A stretch of DNA of 17,002 nt, from the NCBI GenBank assembly GCA_016294035.1, contig JAEDCT010000030.1:1-17002 (forward strand). Reading direction: 5' to 3'. The notes under the pieces were generated by a model, which was given only the letters and a program-made list of their open reading frames with translations, had not been told where the DNA came from and did not search any database. The stretch comes from Treponema sp. (GTDB lineage Bacteria > Spirochaetota > Spirochaetia > Treponematales > Treponemataceae). Position 1 is the first letter of the stretch. Each line of letters opens with the position of its first letter. This document shows positions 7,284 through 13,831 of this stretch, in pieces. The position numbers and the translations under genes were made by a program.

Positions 7284-7964
7284 TTAGAATGCATATTTGG
7301 CTGTAAGACCAATTCCCAAGAAGTTTCCGAAATGATTGCTTGCATCGTCATTATACCATGAGGAGAACTGTGGCATGAGCATGTAGAAAACTTCACCACC
7401 CAGTGACCAGGATTCAGACATTCTGTAATAGGCACCGGCTTCTGGTTTTAAGATAAGTCCCGGGAAATAGTGGTTGTTGTTGTATGATTCCCAGGCAAAT
7501 CCAAGTCCAATAGTACATGGGAATTGCCATTTTTTATACGAGAACATATAGGTTCCGTTGAAAATGAAAGGGACATAATTGAATATGTGTCCGCCAATTG
7601 AAACATTGAAACCGAAACCAATGTCAAATCCAATTGCAATTTTTTTTGTCATGAAGTAGTGGTATCCGATGTTTGCAGTTCCGCCAATTGACAGCTGATG
7701 TTCATCTTCCTTAAAAAGACTCGGAAGGTCAGGAAAGTTAAGGGGAAAAACTCCATCAAGTGAAAGCTTTAGAAACTGATCCCCGGCCAGAATCTCATCT
7801 CTTTCCTCGTAGTTGCCGCCTTCTTCATATTCATCATCATCATCGTCTGTTGATTCGGCCTGCTGCTTGATGTCATTGAAATTGGTTTTTGGCGAGAATG
7901 TTTGTGCATAAGTTGAAAATGTCCATGCTGACAGAATCAATGCCAGAAAAATAATACGTTTCAT
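7284..7964 (-). CDS. Small outer-membrane beta-barrel protein
   Basis: A 226-aa protein with a type I signal peptide (MKRIIFLALILSAWTFSTYA, likely cut before Gln21). After an acidic linker (DDDDDEYEEGGNYEERDE, about 41-58) come alternating-residue strands rich in Gly and aromatics: IGGTANIGYHYF, KIAIGFDIGFGFNVSIGG, CTIGLGFAWES, GAYYRMS, WSLGGEVFYML, and a final GIGLTAKYAF ending in Phe, the usual C-terminal signal of outer-membrane barrels. Size and strand count suit an 8-stranded barrel, in the style of OmpW-like treponemal proteins; I cannot assign a particular family. An AAAAGGA ribosome site lies 9 nt before the ATG. It is divergent from folD and 189 nt upstream of the lipoprotein gene, with palindromes between. 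Confidence 0.8.
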   Translation of the reverse strand: MKRIIFLALILSAWTFSTYAQTFSPKTNFNDIKQQAESTDDDDDEYEEGGNYEERDEILAGDQFLKLSLDGVFPLNFPDLPSLFKEDEHQLSIGGTANIGYHYFMTKKIAIGFDIGFGFNVSIGGHIFNYVPFIFNGTYMFSYKKWQFPCTIGLGFAWESYNNNHYFPGLILKPEAGAYYRMSESWSLGGEVFYMLMPQFSSWYNDDASNHFGNFLGIGLTAKYAF

Positions 7965-8016
7965 AAATTAAAATCCTTTTATGATATGTTATATATAGAT
8001 AAAACTTTCATTTTTT

Positions 8017-8045
8017 TGTATAGTTTTTTTCGAAACCATTCTAAA
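8017..8045 (-). promoter_or_regulatory. Weak candidate promoter of the barrel gene
   Basis: On the minus strand TTTAGA (8045-8040), 17 nt, TATACA (8022-8017). It would give a leader of about 45 nt containing the ribosome site. The whole 7965-8126 spacer is AT-rich and offers other TATA-like boxes, so this is a low-confidence choice. Confidence 0.3.
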
Positions 8046-8070
8046 GTTTTTTTATTGGTTGTTCAACAGA

Positions 8071-8099
8071 TTGCATTTTTAGGTGGCTTTTCCTAATAA
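8071..8099 (+). promoter_or_regulatory. Putative folD promoter
   Basis: -35 TTGCAT (8071-8076), 17-nt spacer, -10 TAATAA (8094-8099). The leader of about 20 nt holds AAGAGG (8115-8120), 6 nt before the ATG, so folD is a conventionally initiated gene, unlike folE2 and miaB downstream. Confidence 0.5.
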
Positions 8100-8126
8100 A
8101 AAAAATTATTTTTCAAGAGGTTACAC

Positions 8127-9008
8127 ATGAGCGCAGTTATTATTGATGGAAAACAGATTGCAGCTGAAGTAAAGGCTGATGTTGCAAAAAAAGTTGCAGG
8201 ATTGAAGGCAAAGGGAATTGTTCCTTGTCTTGCTGTTGTTCTTGTTGGGGACAATCCTGCCAGCGTTAGCTATGTAACAGGCAAAAGAAAGGCCCTTGAA
8301 GAAGCTGGAATGGCAGACAGAAGTGTAGTGCTTCCTGCAGAAACTTCAGAAGAAGAAGTCCTCAAGCTTATTGATGAACTTAATAAAGATGATTCTGTTC
8401 ATGGAATTCTTGTTCAGCTGCCGTTGCCAAAGCATATTGATGAAAAGAAGGTGACAAACTCAATTGTCCCTGAAAAAGATGTTGACGGTTTCCACCCTGT
8501 GAATGTGGGAAAACTTGTTACAGGTGAAAAAGGATTCTTGCCATGTACTCCAAACGGAATCACAGTTTTATTGAAGAAAATGGGAGTTGAAACAAGCGGA
8601 AAAAATGTTGTTGTTGTTGGCCGCTCAAATATCGTTGGAAAGCCAATGGCACTTCTCATGATCCGCAAGGAATTCAATTCCACGGTTACAATCTGCCATA
8701 CAGGAACAAAGAATCTTGCTGAATACACAAAGAAAGCAGACATCCTCATTGTTGCTTCCGGTCATCCTGCAACAGTTACAGGCGACATGATTAAGGAAGG
8801 TGCATGCGTAATTGATGTTGGCGTAAACAGAATTCCTGACAGCACAAAGAAGAGCGGATTCCGTCTTGTGGGCGATGTTGATTTTGAAGGAGCAAAGGAA
8901 AAAGCCAGTTTCATAACTCCAGTTCCAGGTGGAGTAGGCCCAATGACAATTGCAATGCTCATTTACAATACACTCGAATCAGCAGAAAACAGAATAATTA
9001 AGAATTAA
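8127..9008 (+). CDS. folD: Bifunctional methylene-THF dehydrogenase / methenyl-THF cyclohydrolase
   Basis: FolD, 293 aa, interconverts 5,10-methylene-THF and 10-formyl-THF in the cytoplasm, feeding one-carbon units to purine synthesis (PurN in this window), thymidylate and formyl-Met. Visible: the active-site SYVTGKRKA with Tyr49 and Lys53, VHGILVQLPLP (91-101), PEKDVDGFHPVN with Asp118 and Asp120, PCTPNGI, the Rossmann loop VVGRSNIVGKP (163-173) for NADP, and the C-terminal ITPVPGGVGPMTIAML. Length is normal. The last codons (IIKN-stop) are written in the heptamer repeat that begins here, so the array supplies the stop codon. The start is supported by the AAGAGG site and by family alignment. 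It is the first gene of a plus-strand folate block. Confidence 0.97.
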   Translation: MSAVIIDGKQIAAEVKADVAKKVAGLKAKGIVPCLAVVLVGDNPASVSYVTGKRKALEEAGMADRSVVLPAETSEEEVLKLIDELNKDDSVHGILVQLPLPKHIDEKKVTNSIVPEKDVDGFHPVNVGKLVTGEKGFLPCTPNGITVLLKKMGVETSGKNVVVVGRSNIVGKPMALLMIRKEFNSTVTICHTGTKNLAEYTKKADILIVASGHPATVTGDMIKEGACVIDVGVNRIPDSTKKSGFRLVGDVDFEGAKEKASFITPVPGGVGPMTIAMLIYNTLESAENRIIKN

Positions 9009-9211
9009 GAATTAAGAATTAAGAATTATGAATTAAGAATTAAGAATTAAGAATTATGAATTATGAATTGTGAATTAAGAATTAAGAATTAAGAATTATG
9101 AATTATGAATTAAGAATTAAGAATTAAGAATTATGAATTATGAATTAAGAATTATGAATTATGAATTATGAATTATAAATTATGAATTATAAATTATGAA
9201 TTATGAATTAT
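9002..9211 (+). repeat. Heptamer array 1: 30 GAATTNN units
   Basis: Exactly 30 consecutive 7-nt units without a phase slip; an imperfect TAATTAA precedes them at 8995. Types are GAATTAA, GAATTAT, one GAATTGT and two AAATTAT. AATT is invariant in every unit. The order shows a larger period: three GAATTAA then one or two GAATTAT, repeated four times (units of 28-42 nt), before turning into mostly GAATTAT. The array fills the whole folD-folE2 spacer, overlaps the folD stop codon, and ends 3 nt before the folE2 ATG. Seven-nt units shift the reading frame each time, so stops occur in every forward frame. Confidence 0.97.
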
Positions 9212-9214
9212 ACT

Positions 9215-9991
9215 ATGATTGATATTCAGAATACTGAAGACAAGCGCGAGATTCCTCTTAAAAAAGTTGGTGTTCGTAATGTTGAATACCCGGTTTGCGT
9301 CCTGGACAAAAAGCATAAAATCCAGAATACCACGGCCAGAGTTGATCTTTTTGTGAACCTTCCACATCATTTTAAGGGAACACACATGAGCAGATTTATT
9401 GAAGTGTTCCATAAATATAAGGATGATATTTCAATAAACCACTTTATGGAGATGCTTGAGGAAATCCGCACCAAGCTTGAGGCTGAAAAATCTTTCGGTA
9501 AAATTTCTTTTCCATATTTTATAGAAAAAGAAGCACCGGTGACAAAATCAAAAGGTTTCATGAAATATGTGTGTACTTACGAGGCTGAGGTTTCAGAAAA
9601 AGAAAATAAATTCTATCTTGAAGTTAAAGTGCCTGTGACCACATTATGTCCCTGTTCAAAAGCCATTTCTCAATACGGAGCCCACAATCAGCGTGGAACT
9701 GTGACCATAAAAATTCTCTACAAGGATTTTTTCTGGCTTGAAGATTTGATCGAGGCTGTTGAAAAATCTGCATCGGCTCCTTTGTACTCGGTTTTAAAAA
9801 GACAGGATGAAAAATTCGTCACTGAGCAGGCTTACGACAATCCGCGGTTTGTGGAAGATGTTGTCCGCGAAGTTTACATTGCATTGAAAGATTTTGAAGG
9901 CGGCGGAAAATTCACCTGGTTCAGCGTGGAAGCAGAAAACGAAGAAAGCATCCATGCACACAATGCCTATGCATATACGGAATGTAATTAA
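9215..9991 (+). CDS. folE2: GTP cyclohydrolase IB (FolE2 type)
   Basis: 258 aa. FolE2 converts GTP to 7,8-dihydroneopterin triphosphate, the first step of folate (and queuosine) synthesis; it replaces FolE and tolerates metals other than zinc. Visible family features: N-terminal DIQNTEDKREIPLKKVGVRN, TARVDLFVNLP, THMSRF, the active-site segment VTTLCPCSKAISQYGAHNQRG (Cys145 and Cys147; His157), and TEQAYDNPRFVEDVVREV near the end. I start at ATG 9215, which aligns with family N-termini (M-x-D-x-QNT); an ATG at 9203 lies inside the heptamer array and adds only MNYT. No Shine-Dalgarno precedes it, because the array runs to 3 nt from the ATG. The stop codon lies in array 2. Folate context with folD agrees. 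Confidence 0.95.
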   Translation: MIDIQNTEDKREIPLKKVGVRNVEYPVCVLDKKHKIQNTTARVDLFVNLPHHFKGTHMSRFIEVFHKYKDDISINHFMEMLEEIRTKLEAEKSFGKISFPYFIEKEAPVTKSKGFMKYVCTYEAEVSEKENKFYLEVKVPVTTLCPCSKAISQYGAHNQRGTVTIKILYKDFFWLEDLIEAVEKSASAPLYSVLKRQDEKFVTEQAYDNPRFVEDVVREVYIALKDFEGGGKFTWFSVEAENEESIHAHNAYAYTECN

Positions 9992-10124
9992 GAATTAAGA
10001 ATTATAAATTATAAATTATGAATTGTGAATTATAAATTATGAATTATAAATTGTGAATTATGAATTATAAATTGTGAATTATAAATTATGAATTATAAAT
10101 TATGAATTATAAATTATAAATTGC
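9985..10124 (+). repeat. Heptamer array 2: 20 units
   Basis: Twenty in-phase 7-mers: TAATTAA, GAATTAA, then mixtures of GAATTAT, AAATTAT, GAATTGT and AAATTGT, ending AAATTGC. AATT is invariant. Alternating GAATTAT-AAATTAT pairs dominate, unlike array 1. The array contains the folE2 stop codon (9989-9991) and ends 43 nt before the four-helix-bundle ATG. Confidence 0.96.
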
Positions 10125-10130
10125 TCAAAG

Positions 10131-10160
10131 TTGGTATTTTTTTATTGTTTTGTTTATCTT
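10131..10160 (+). promoter_or_regulatory. Putative promoter of the four-helix-bundle gene, leaderless
   Basis: -35 TTGGTA (10131-10136), 18-nt spacer, -10 TATCTT (10155-10160). The ATG starts 8 nt after the -10, so the mRNA would begin at about the start codon. It lies in the only non-repeat DNA upstream of the gene (10125-10167), so the gene may carry its own promoter. Confidence 0.35.
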
Positions 10161-10167
10161 AGTCTAG

Positions 10168-10536
10168 ATGAAAAATAATAATATTATAGTAACTAAGAGC
10201 AGAGATTTTGCTGTTAAAATTATTCGGCTTTATCAGTTTTTGAGTTCTGAAAAAAAAGAATATGTTTTGTCAAAGCAAATTCTTAGGAGTGGCACAAGTA
10301 TAGGTGCAAATATTAAAGAGGCTATAAGAGGTCAAAGTAAAGCTGATTTTTATGCTAAGTTGAATATTTCACTTAAAGAATCAAGCGAAACTGAATATTG
10401 GTTGGATTTGCTTCATGAAACAAAATACATTAATGATGATTTGTTTCAGGTAATGCATTCTGATAATATTGAACTATCAAAAATTCTTACGGCAATTCTA
10501 AAAACAAGGAGTAAAAAAAATAATTATAAATTATAA
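10168..10536 (+). CDS. Four-helix-bundle protein (S23 / 23S-rRNA intervening-sequence protein family)
   Basis: A 122-aa protein of the family named after proteins encoded in intervening sequences of 23S rRNA genes (Pfam 23S_rRNA_IVP, TIGR02436); the Avd accessory protein of diversity-generating retroelements is a relative. Chromosomal members have no known job. Diagnostic segments: VLSKQILRSGTSIGANIKEA (33-52), SKADFYAKLNISLKESSETEYWLDLLHETKYI (57-88), all predicted helical. No signal peptide or membrane helix. There is no rRNA gene, reverse transcriptase or template/variable repeat here. The gene is more AT-rich than its neighbours, lacks a Shine-Dalgarno, and is enclosed by heptamer arrays 2 and 3; its last residues (NNYKL-stop) are written in array 3. 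This looks like a repeat-bounded cassette between folE2 and miaB, which have no functional need for it. Confidence 0.9.
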   Translation: MKNNNIIVTKSRDFAVKIIRLYQFLSSEKKEYVLSKQILRSGTSIGANIKEAIRGQSKADFYAKLNISLKESSETEYWLDLLHETKYINDDLFQVMHSDNIELSKILTAILKTRSKKNNYKL

Positions 10537-10576
10537 ATTATAAATTATGAATTATGAATTATGAATTGTGAATTAT
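10521..10576 (+). repeat. Heptamer array 3: 8 units
   Basis: Eight in-phase units: TAATTAT, three AAATTAT, two GAATTAT, GAATTGT, GAATTAT, followed by TAAAT and the miaB ATG. AATT is invariant. It overlaps the 3' end of the four-helix-bundle gene and supplies its stop (10534-10536). Its end, GAATTGTGAATTATTAAA (10563-10580), is identical to the 18 nt found before prmC. Confidence 0.95.
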
Positions 10577-10581
10577 TAAAT

Positions 10582-11958
10582 ATGACATACTTTATAGAAA
10601 ATTACGGCTGTGAAATGAACATTGCGGAGTCGGCTTCTGTTGAGCAGATTCTCATTAAGCGTGGTTGGACAAAAGCGGAAGATGTACAGCTTGCGGATTT
10701 TGTTGTAATCAATACCTGTTCAGTTCGCGGAAGTGCAGAAGAAAGAATCTTTGGACGCCTTGGATTTTTTACGGGGCTTAAGAAAGTACGTGTCCTTGCA
10801 AAGGATGCCAAGAGACGCAATATGGAAGTTGCCGCCGATTATGTTGCAAAGAATGGACCAAAACCTTTGACTGTTGTTGTCATGGGCTGTATGGCAGAAC
10901 GCCTTTTGCATGACCTTAAAAAGCAGTGGCCTGTTGTCGATTATGTTGTGGGTACTTTTGGAAAGGAAAAATTCCATGAGATTATTCCTGCCGTTGAAAA
11001 AAACATGAAATATGAAATGGGCGACGTTGAGCCTGTCTATAAATTTGCGGAAAGCTATTACGAAGAAAATGCCTTCAGCACTTTTGTTCCAATCATGCAC
11101 GGCTGCAATAATTTCTGTACCTACTGCATTGTTCCTTATCTTAGGGGAAGAGAGACAAGCCGCAGTGTAAAGGAAATTCTTCATGAACTTGACATTCTTT
11201 CAGAAAGAAAGGTGCGCGAAATCTGTCTTCTGGGGCAGAATGTAAACAGCTACAACGACAAGGGTGTGAAATTCCCGGAGCTTCTTAAAATAATCAGTGC
11301 TCATCTTGACGAGACAAAATCTACTATTGAGTGGATTCGTTTTGAATCAAGCCATCCAAAGGATTTCAGCGATGAACTCATTGAAGTGATAAGGACTGAC
11401 CGAAAAATCTGCCGTGGAATTCATCTTGCGGTTCAGCATGGATCAAGTGAAGTACTCCGCCGCATGAACAGAAAATACACGAGGGAAGATTATCTTGGCC
11501 TCATTGCAAAATTAAGGAAAGCTGTTCCAGATGTGGAGCTTACAACAGACATCATGCTTGGATTCCCTGGTGAGACTGAAGAAGAATTTGAGGAAGCCTA
11601 TTCTTTGATGAAGGAAGTTGAATACGAAAGCGCTTTCATGTATTTCTATAATCCACGTGAAGGAACTCCTGCTGAAAAAATGGAAAATCAGATTCCGCTG
11701 GAAATAAAAAAAGAACGTCTCCAGAAAATAATAAATCTTCAGCTTGAAATGACCCAGAAAGTAATGAAGCGTCGTGTAGGAAAAACTATAAAAGTTCTTG
11801 CGGACATAGTTTCCAAGGATGACCAGAACGAGCTTCTTGGAAAGACGGAACAGAACGAACGGGTAGCCTTCCGTGCAGATCCAAAAATCATCGGTTCTTT
11901 TGTGAATGTTCGTTTGGACAGTTTGAATGGAAATACATTTAAAGGAACATTGGTTTAG
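10582..11958 (+). CDS. miaB: tRNA-2-methylthio-N6-dimethylallyladenosine synthase
   Basis: MiaB, 458 aa, a radical-SAM enzyme that adds a methylthio group to i6A37 of tRNAs reading UNN codons. N-terminal UPF0004 domain with cluster cysteines Cys10 (ENYGCEMN), Cys46 (NTCSVRG) and Cys103 (VMGCMAER); radical-SAM cluster CNNFCTYC (Cys175, 179, 182); C-terminal TRAM-like region from about 395. CSVRGSAEER and the GRETSR segment favour MiaB over MtaB or RimO. The gap between the second and third cluster cysteines is 57 residues, against 34 in E. coli MiaB as I recall (C49, C83), so there is a basic insertion around 65-95. I start at ATG 10582 by alignment (MTYFIENYGC); ATG 10561 is inside the repeat. 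No Shine-Dalgarno is present. Confidence 0.95.
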   Translation: MTYFIENYGCEMNIAESASVEQILIKRGWTKAEDVQLADFVVINTCSVRGSAEERIFGRLGFFTGLKKVRVLAKDAKRRNMEVAADYVAKNGPKPLTVVVMGCMAERLLHDLKKQWPVVDYVVGTFGKEKFHEIIPAVEKNMKYEMGDVEPVYKFAESYYEENAFSTFVPIMHGCNNFCTYCIVPYLRGRETSRSVKEILHELDILSERKVREICLLGQNVNSYNDKGVKFPELLKIISAHLDETKSTIEWIRFESSHPKDFSDELIEVIRTDRKICRGIHLAVQHGSSEVLRRMNRKYTREDYLGLIAKLRKAVPDVELTTDIMLGFPGETEEEFEEAYSLMKEVEYESAFMYFYNPREGTPAEKMENQIPLEIKKERLQKIINLQLEMTQKVMKRRVGKTIKVLADIVSKDDQNELLGKTEQNERVAFRADPKIIGSFVNVRLDSLNGNTFKGTLV

Positions 11959-11983
11959 CGAGTTTTGATGGTTTTTTCGAAGT

Positions 11984-12045
11984 AAAAATTTCGTGGACTG
12001 CAGCGAATGGAAATTTTTGGTTTTGAAAATTCAATGGATTTTCAA
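11984..12045. other. Two inverted repeats in the miaB-murD spacer
   Basis: AAAAATTT (11984-11991) pairs with AAATTTTT (12011-12018) around a 19-nt loop, and TTGAAAAT (12023-12030) pairs with ATTTTCAA (12038-12045) around TCAATGG. No U-run follows the second stem, so a standard terminator is not supported. They could be mRNA 3'-end structures. The rest of 11959-12115 is AT-rich and holds the murD ribosome site GGAG just before the ATG. Confidence 0.4.
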
Positions 12046-12115
12046 ATACAATACAAGAATTAAGTTTTTATGATAATATAAAAGTTGAATCTTAAAATAA
12101 TTACTGGAGTTTTTT

Positions 12116-13714
12116 ATGGCACATGTTTATCCTGAAGGATGTGTTTTTAATTCATTGGATGATATAGCTGGAAAAAAAGTCACTGTTATGGGACTTGGCC
12201 TTAATGGTGGTGGTGAGGCCTGTGTAAGGTTTTTCCTGCTTCATGGGGCTTTTGTTACCGTAACAGACATGAAGACTAGAGAACAGCTTTTGCCGACAAT
12301 CAATTCCATTGAAAATGACAGAATGCTTGATAAGTCAAGATTGCGCTATGTTTTGGGTGAGCATCGCATGGAAGATTTTTCGGATGCATTTTGTGTCATA
12401 AAAAATCCTGGCGTAAAAATCGAGGGCAACAAGTATCTTCAGTCAGCCAGGGCTATTGAAACGGATCTCAGCATATTACTTAAGTTTACCAAGGCTCCTA
12501 TTATTGCAGTTACAGGCAGCAAGGGAAAGTCCAGTACGGTAAGTGCAATTGAATATGGTTTGAAGTCTGCGGGATTCAAGGTCTTTCTTGGTGGAAACAT
12601 TACTGTAAGCCCTTTGACATTTCTTCATAAGACAGATGGAACTACTCCTGTTGTTCTTGAACTGTCAAGCTGGCAGCTGGCCGATCTGAGGGGAAGAAAA
12701 CTCCTTAAACCAAAAATTTCCATAATCACGAAAATAGTTCCGGATCATCAGAATTGGTATGGTGCAATGGATCCTTATGTTGATGATAAGAAATTGATTT
12801 ATGCAGATCAGACTGAAAAGGATTTTACAATTCTTGATTTTGATGAGGATGATTATCTTACTGAAACAGCAAATCCAAAAGAAGGATGCAAGTGCTGGGG
12901 TGATGTTTTTGCCTCTGAAACAAAAGCTACAGTTTTGCGCTACAGCAAAAAAATTCTTCCTGACGGAGTATGGGGTGCCTATCAGGTAAAGACTAGATGT
13001 GAGGGAATTAAGGGGTATATCAGGATTCCATTATCACTCACAAATCCAAAGGCCGACAGCCAGACTATTGTTGAAGAAAATGTAATGGGTGAACTTCTTG
13101 TTCCTGGCCAGCACATGAAAATCAATGTGCTTAATGCTGCTCTTGTAATGCATATTATGGGAATTGTGCCTCAGCTTACTCTTTCAATTCTTGGTCAGTG
13201 GAAAGGTATTCAGCACAGACTGGAAAGATGCCATGATTGGGTTTGTGAGACAACAAAGCGAAAATTTGCTTTCTATAACGATACATGTGCAACTGTTCCT
13301 GAAGCTACTGCAGCTGCAACTCAGGCTTTTGATCAGAGTGTGGTTCTTGTTGCCGGTGGTACGGATAAAGGCCTGGATTTTGATTTTCTTGCACAGTCAC
13401 TTGCAAAAAAAGAACTGCATCATTACAGGCCTTATGAAATCTACCTTCTTTCTGGTACAGGAACAGATAAGCTGACTGCACTTTTGGATCAGCTTTCCGT
13501 AAAGTATGTGGGACCCTTTGATTCTCTTCAGATGCTCCTTGGCATAATGAAGACAAATATGATGGAGCCTAATCATGATAAGGTTTATGGTCCATTCTTT
13601 GAAAAAAATTACATCCCGGTTGTGTTTTCTCCTGGTGCAACTTCATTCGGCATGTTTACAAATGAGTTTGACCGTGGAAATAAATTCAAGGATTTGGTAA
13701 GAAGTATTTTCTGA
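12116..13714 (+). CDS. murD: UDP-N-acetylmuramoylalanine--D-glutamate ligase
   Basis: MurD adds D-Glu to UDP-MurNAc-L-Ala in the cytoplasm, using ATP. At 532 aa it is longer than the usual 440-460. Order of features: N-terminal UDP-binding Rossmann segment KKVTVMGLGLNGGGEA (20-35), the Mur ATP loop AVTGSKGKSST (131-141; many MurD have GTNGKT here), ELSSWQL for the central domain, PDHQNWYGAMDPYVDDK, and the C-terminal YNDTCATVPEATAAA and VAGGTDKGLDF typical of MurD. The extra length lies mostly in the central and C-terminal parts. GGAG sits 6 nt before the ATG. It stands apart from any dcw cell-wall cluster; its neighbours are miaB and purM. Confidence 0.93.
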   Translation: MAHVYPEGCVFNSLDDIAGKKVTVMGLGLNGGGEACVRFFLLHGAFVTVTDMKTREQLLPTINSIENDRMLDKSRLRYVLGEHRMEDFSDAFCVIKNPGVKIEGNKYLQSARAIETDLSILLKFTKAPIIAVTGSKGKSSTVSAIEYGLKSAGFKVFLGGNITVSPLTFLHKTDGTTPVVLELSSWQLADLRGRKLLKPKISIITKIVPDHQNWYGAMDPYVDDKKLIYADQTEKDFTILDFDEDDYLTETANPKEGCKCWGDVFASETKATVLRYSKKILPDGVWGAYQVKTRCEGIKGYIRIPLSLTNPKADSQTIVEENVMGELLVPGQHMKINVLNAALVMHIMGIVPQLTLSILGQWKGIQHRLERCHDWVCETTKRKFAFYNDTCATVPEATAAATQAFDQSVVLVAGGTDKGLDFDFLAQSLAKKELHHYRPYEIYLLSGTGTDKLTALLDQLSVKYVGPFDSLQMLLGIMKTNMMEPNHDKVYGPFFEKNYIPVVFSPGATSFGMFTNEFDRGNKFKDLVRSIF

Positions 13715-13743
13715 TTGTAACATTTGATGTTTTTATATATATT
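13715..13743 (+). promoter_or_regulatory. Putative purM promoter
   Basis: -35 TTGTAA (13715-13720), 17 nt, -10 TATATT (13738-13743), directly after the murD stop. It would give a leader of about 80 nt before purM, ending in GGAG 6 nt ahead of the ATG. No purine riboswitch core was recognised in that leader. Confidence 0.42.
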
Positions 13744-13770
13744 ATGAATCTGGAAACGCAGGGGTTTGTT

Positions 13771-13797
13771 CAGAGTCTGAATGAATTCTGTTTTTTT
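13771..13797 (+). terminator. Weak hairpin plus T7 in the murD-purM spacer
   Basis: CAGAGT (13771-13776) pairs with ATTCTG (13785-13790), 6 bp with one G-U, followed by seven T. It could end part of murD transcription. If the promoter at 13715-13743 is real, the hairpin lies inside the purM leader and would act as an attenuator-like site. Stability is low. Confidence 0.3.
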
Positions 13798-13831
13798 CAG
13801 GATATGAATTATTTATCACGTGGAGTGAATC

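Noticed and set aside
10168..10536. Diversity-generating retroelement accessory gene (avd) or 23S rRNA intervening sequence
   Set aside because: The protein family fits, but there is no reverse transcriptase, no template/variable repeat pair and no rRNA gene in the window.
9002..10576. CRISPR array
   Set aside because: Units are only 7 nt, contiguous, without spacers, and no cas gene is present.
10561..10581. MiaB start at ATG 10561
   Set aside because: The codons are heptamer repeat (MNCELLN) and family N-termini begin at MTYFIENYGC.
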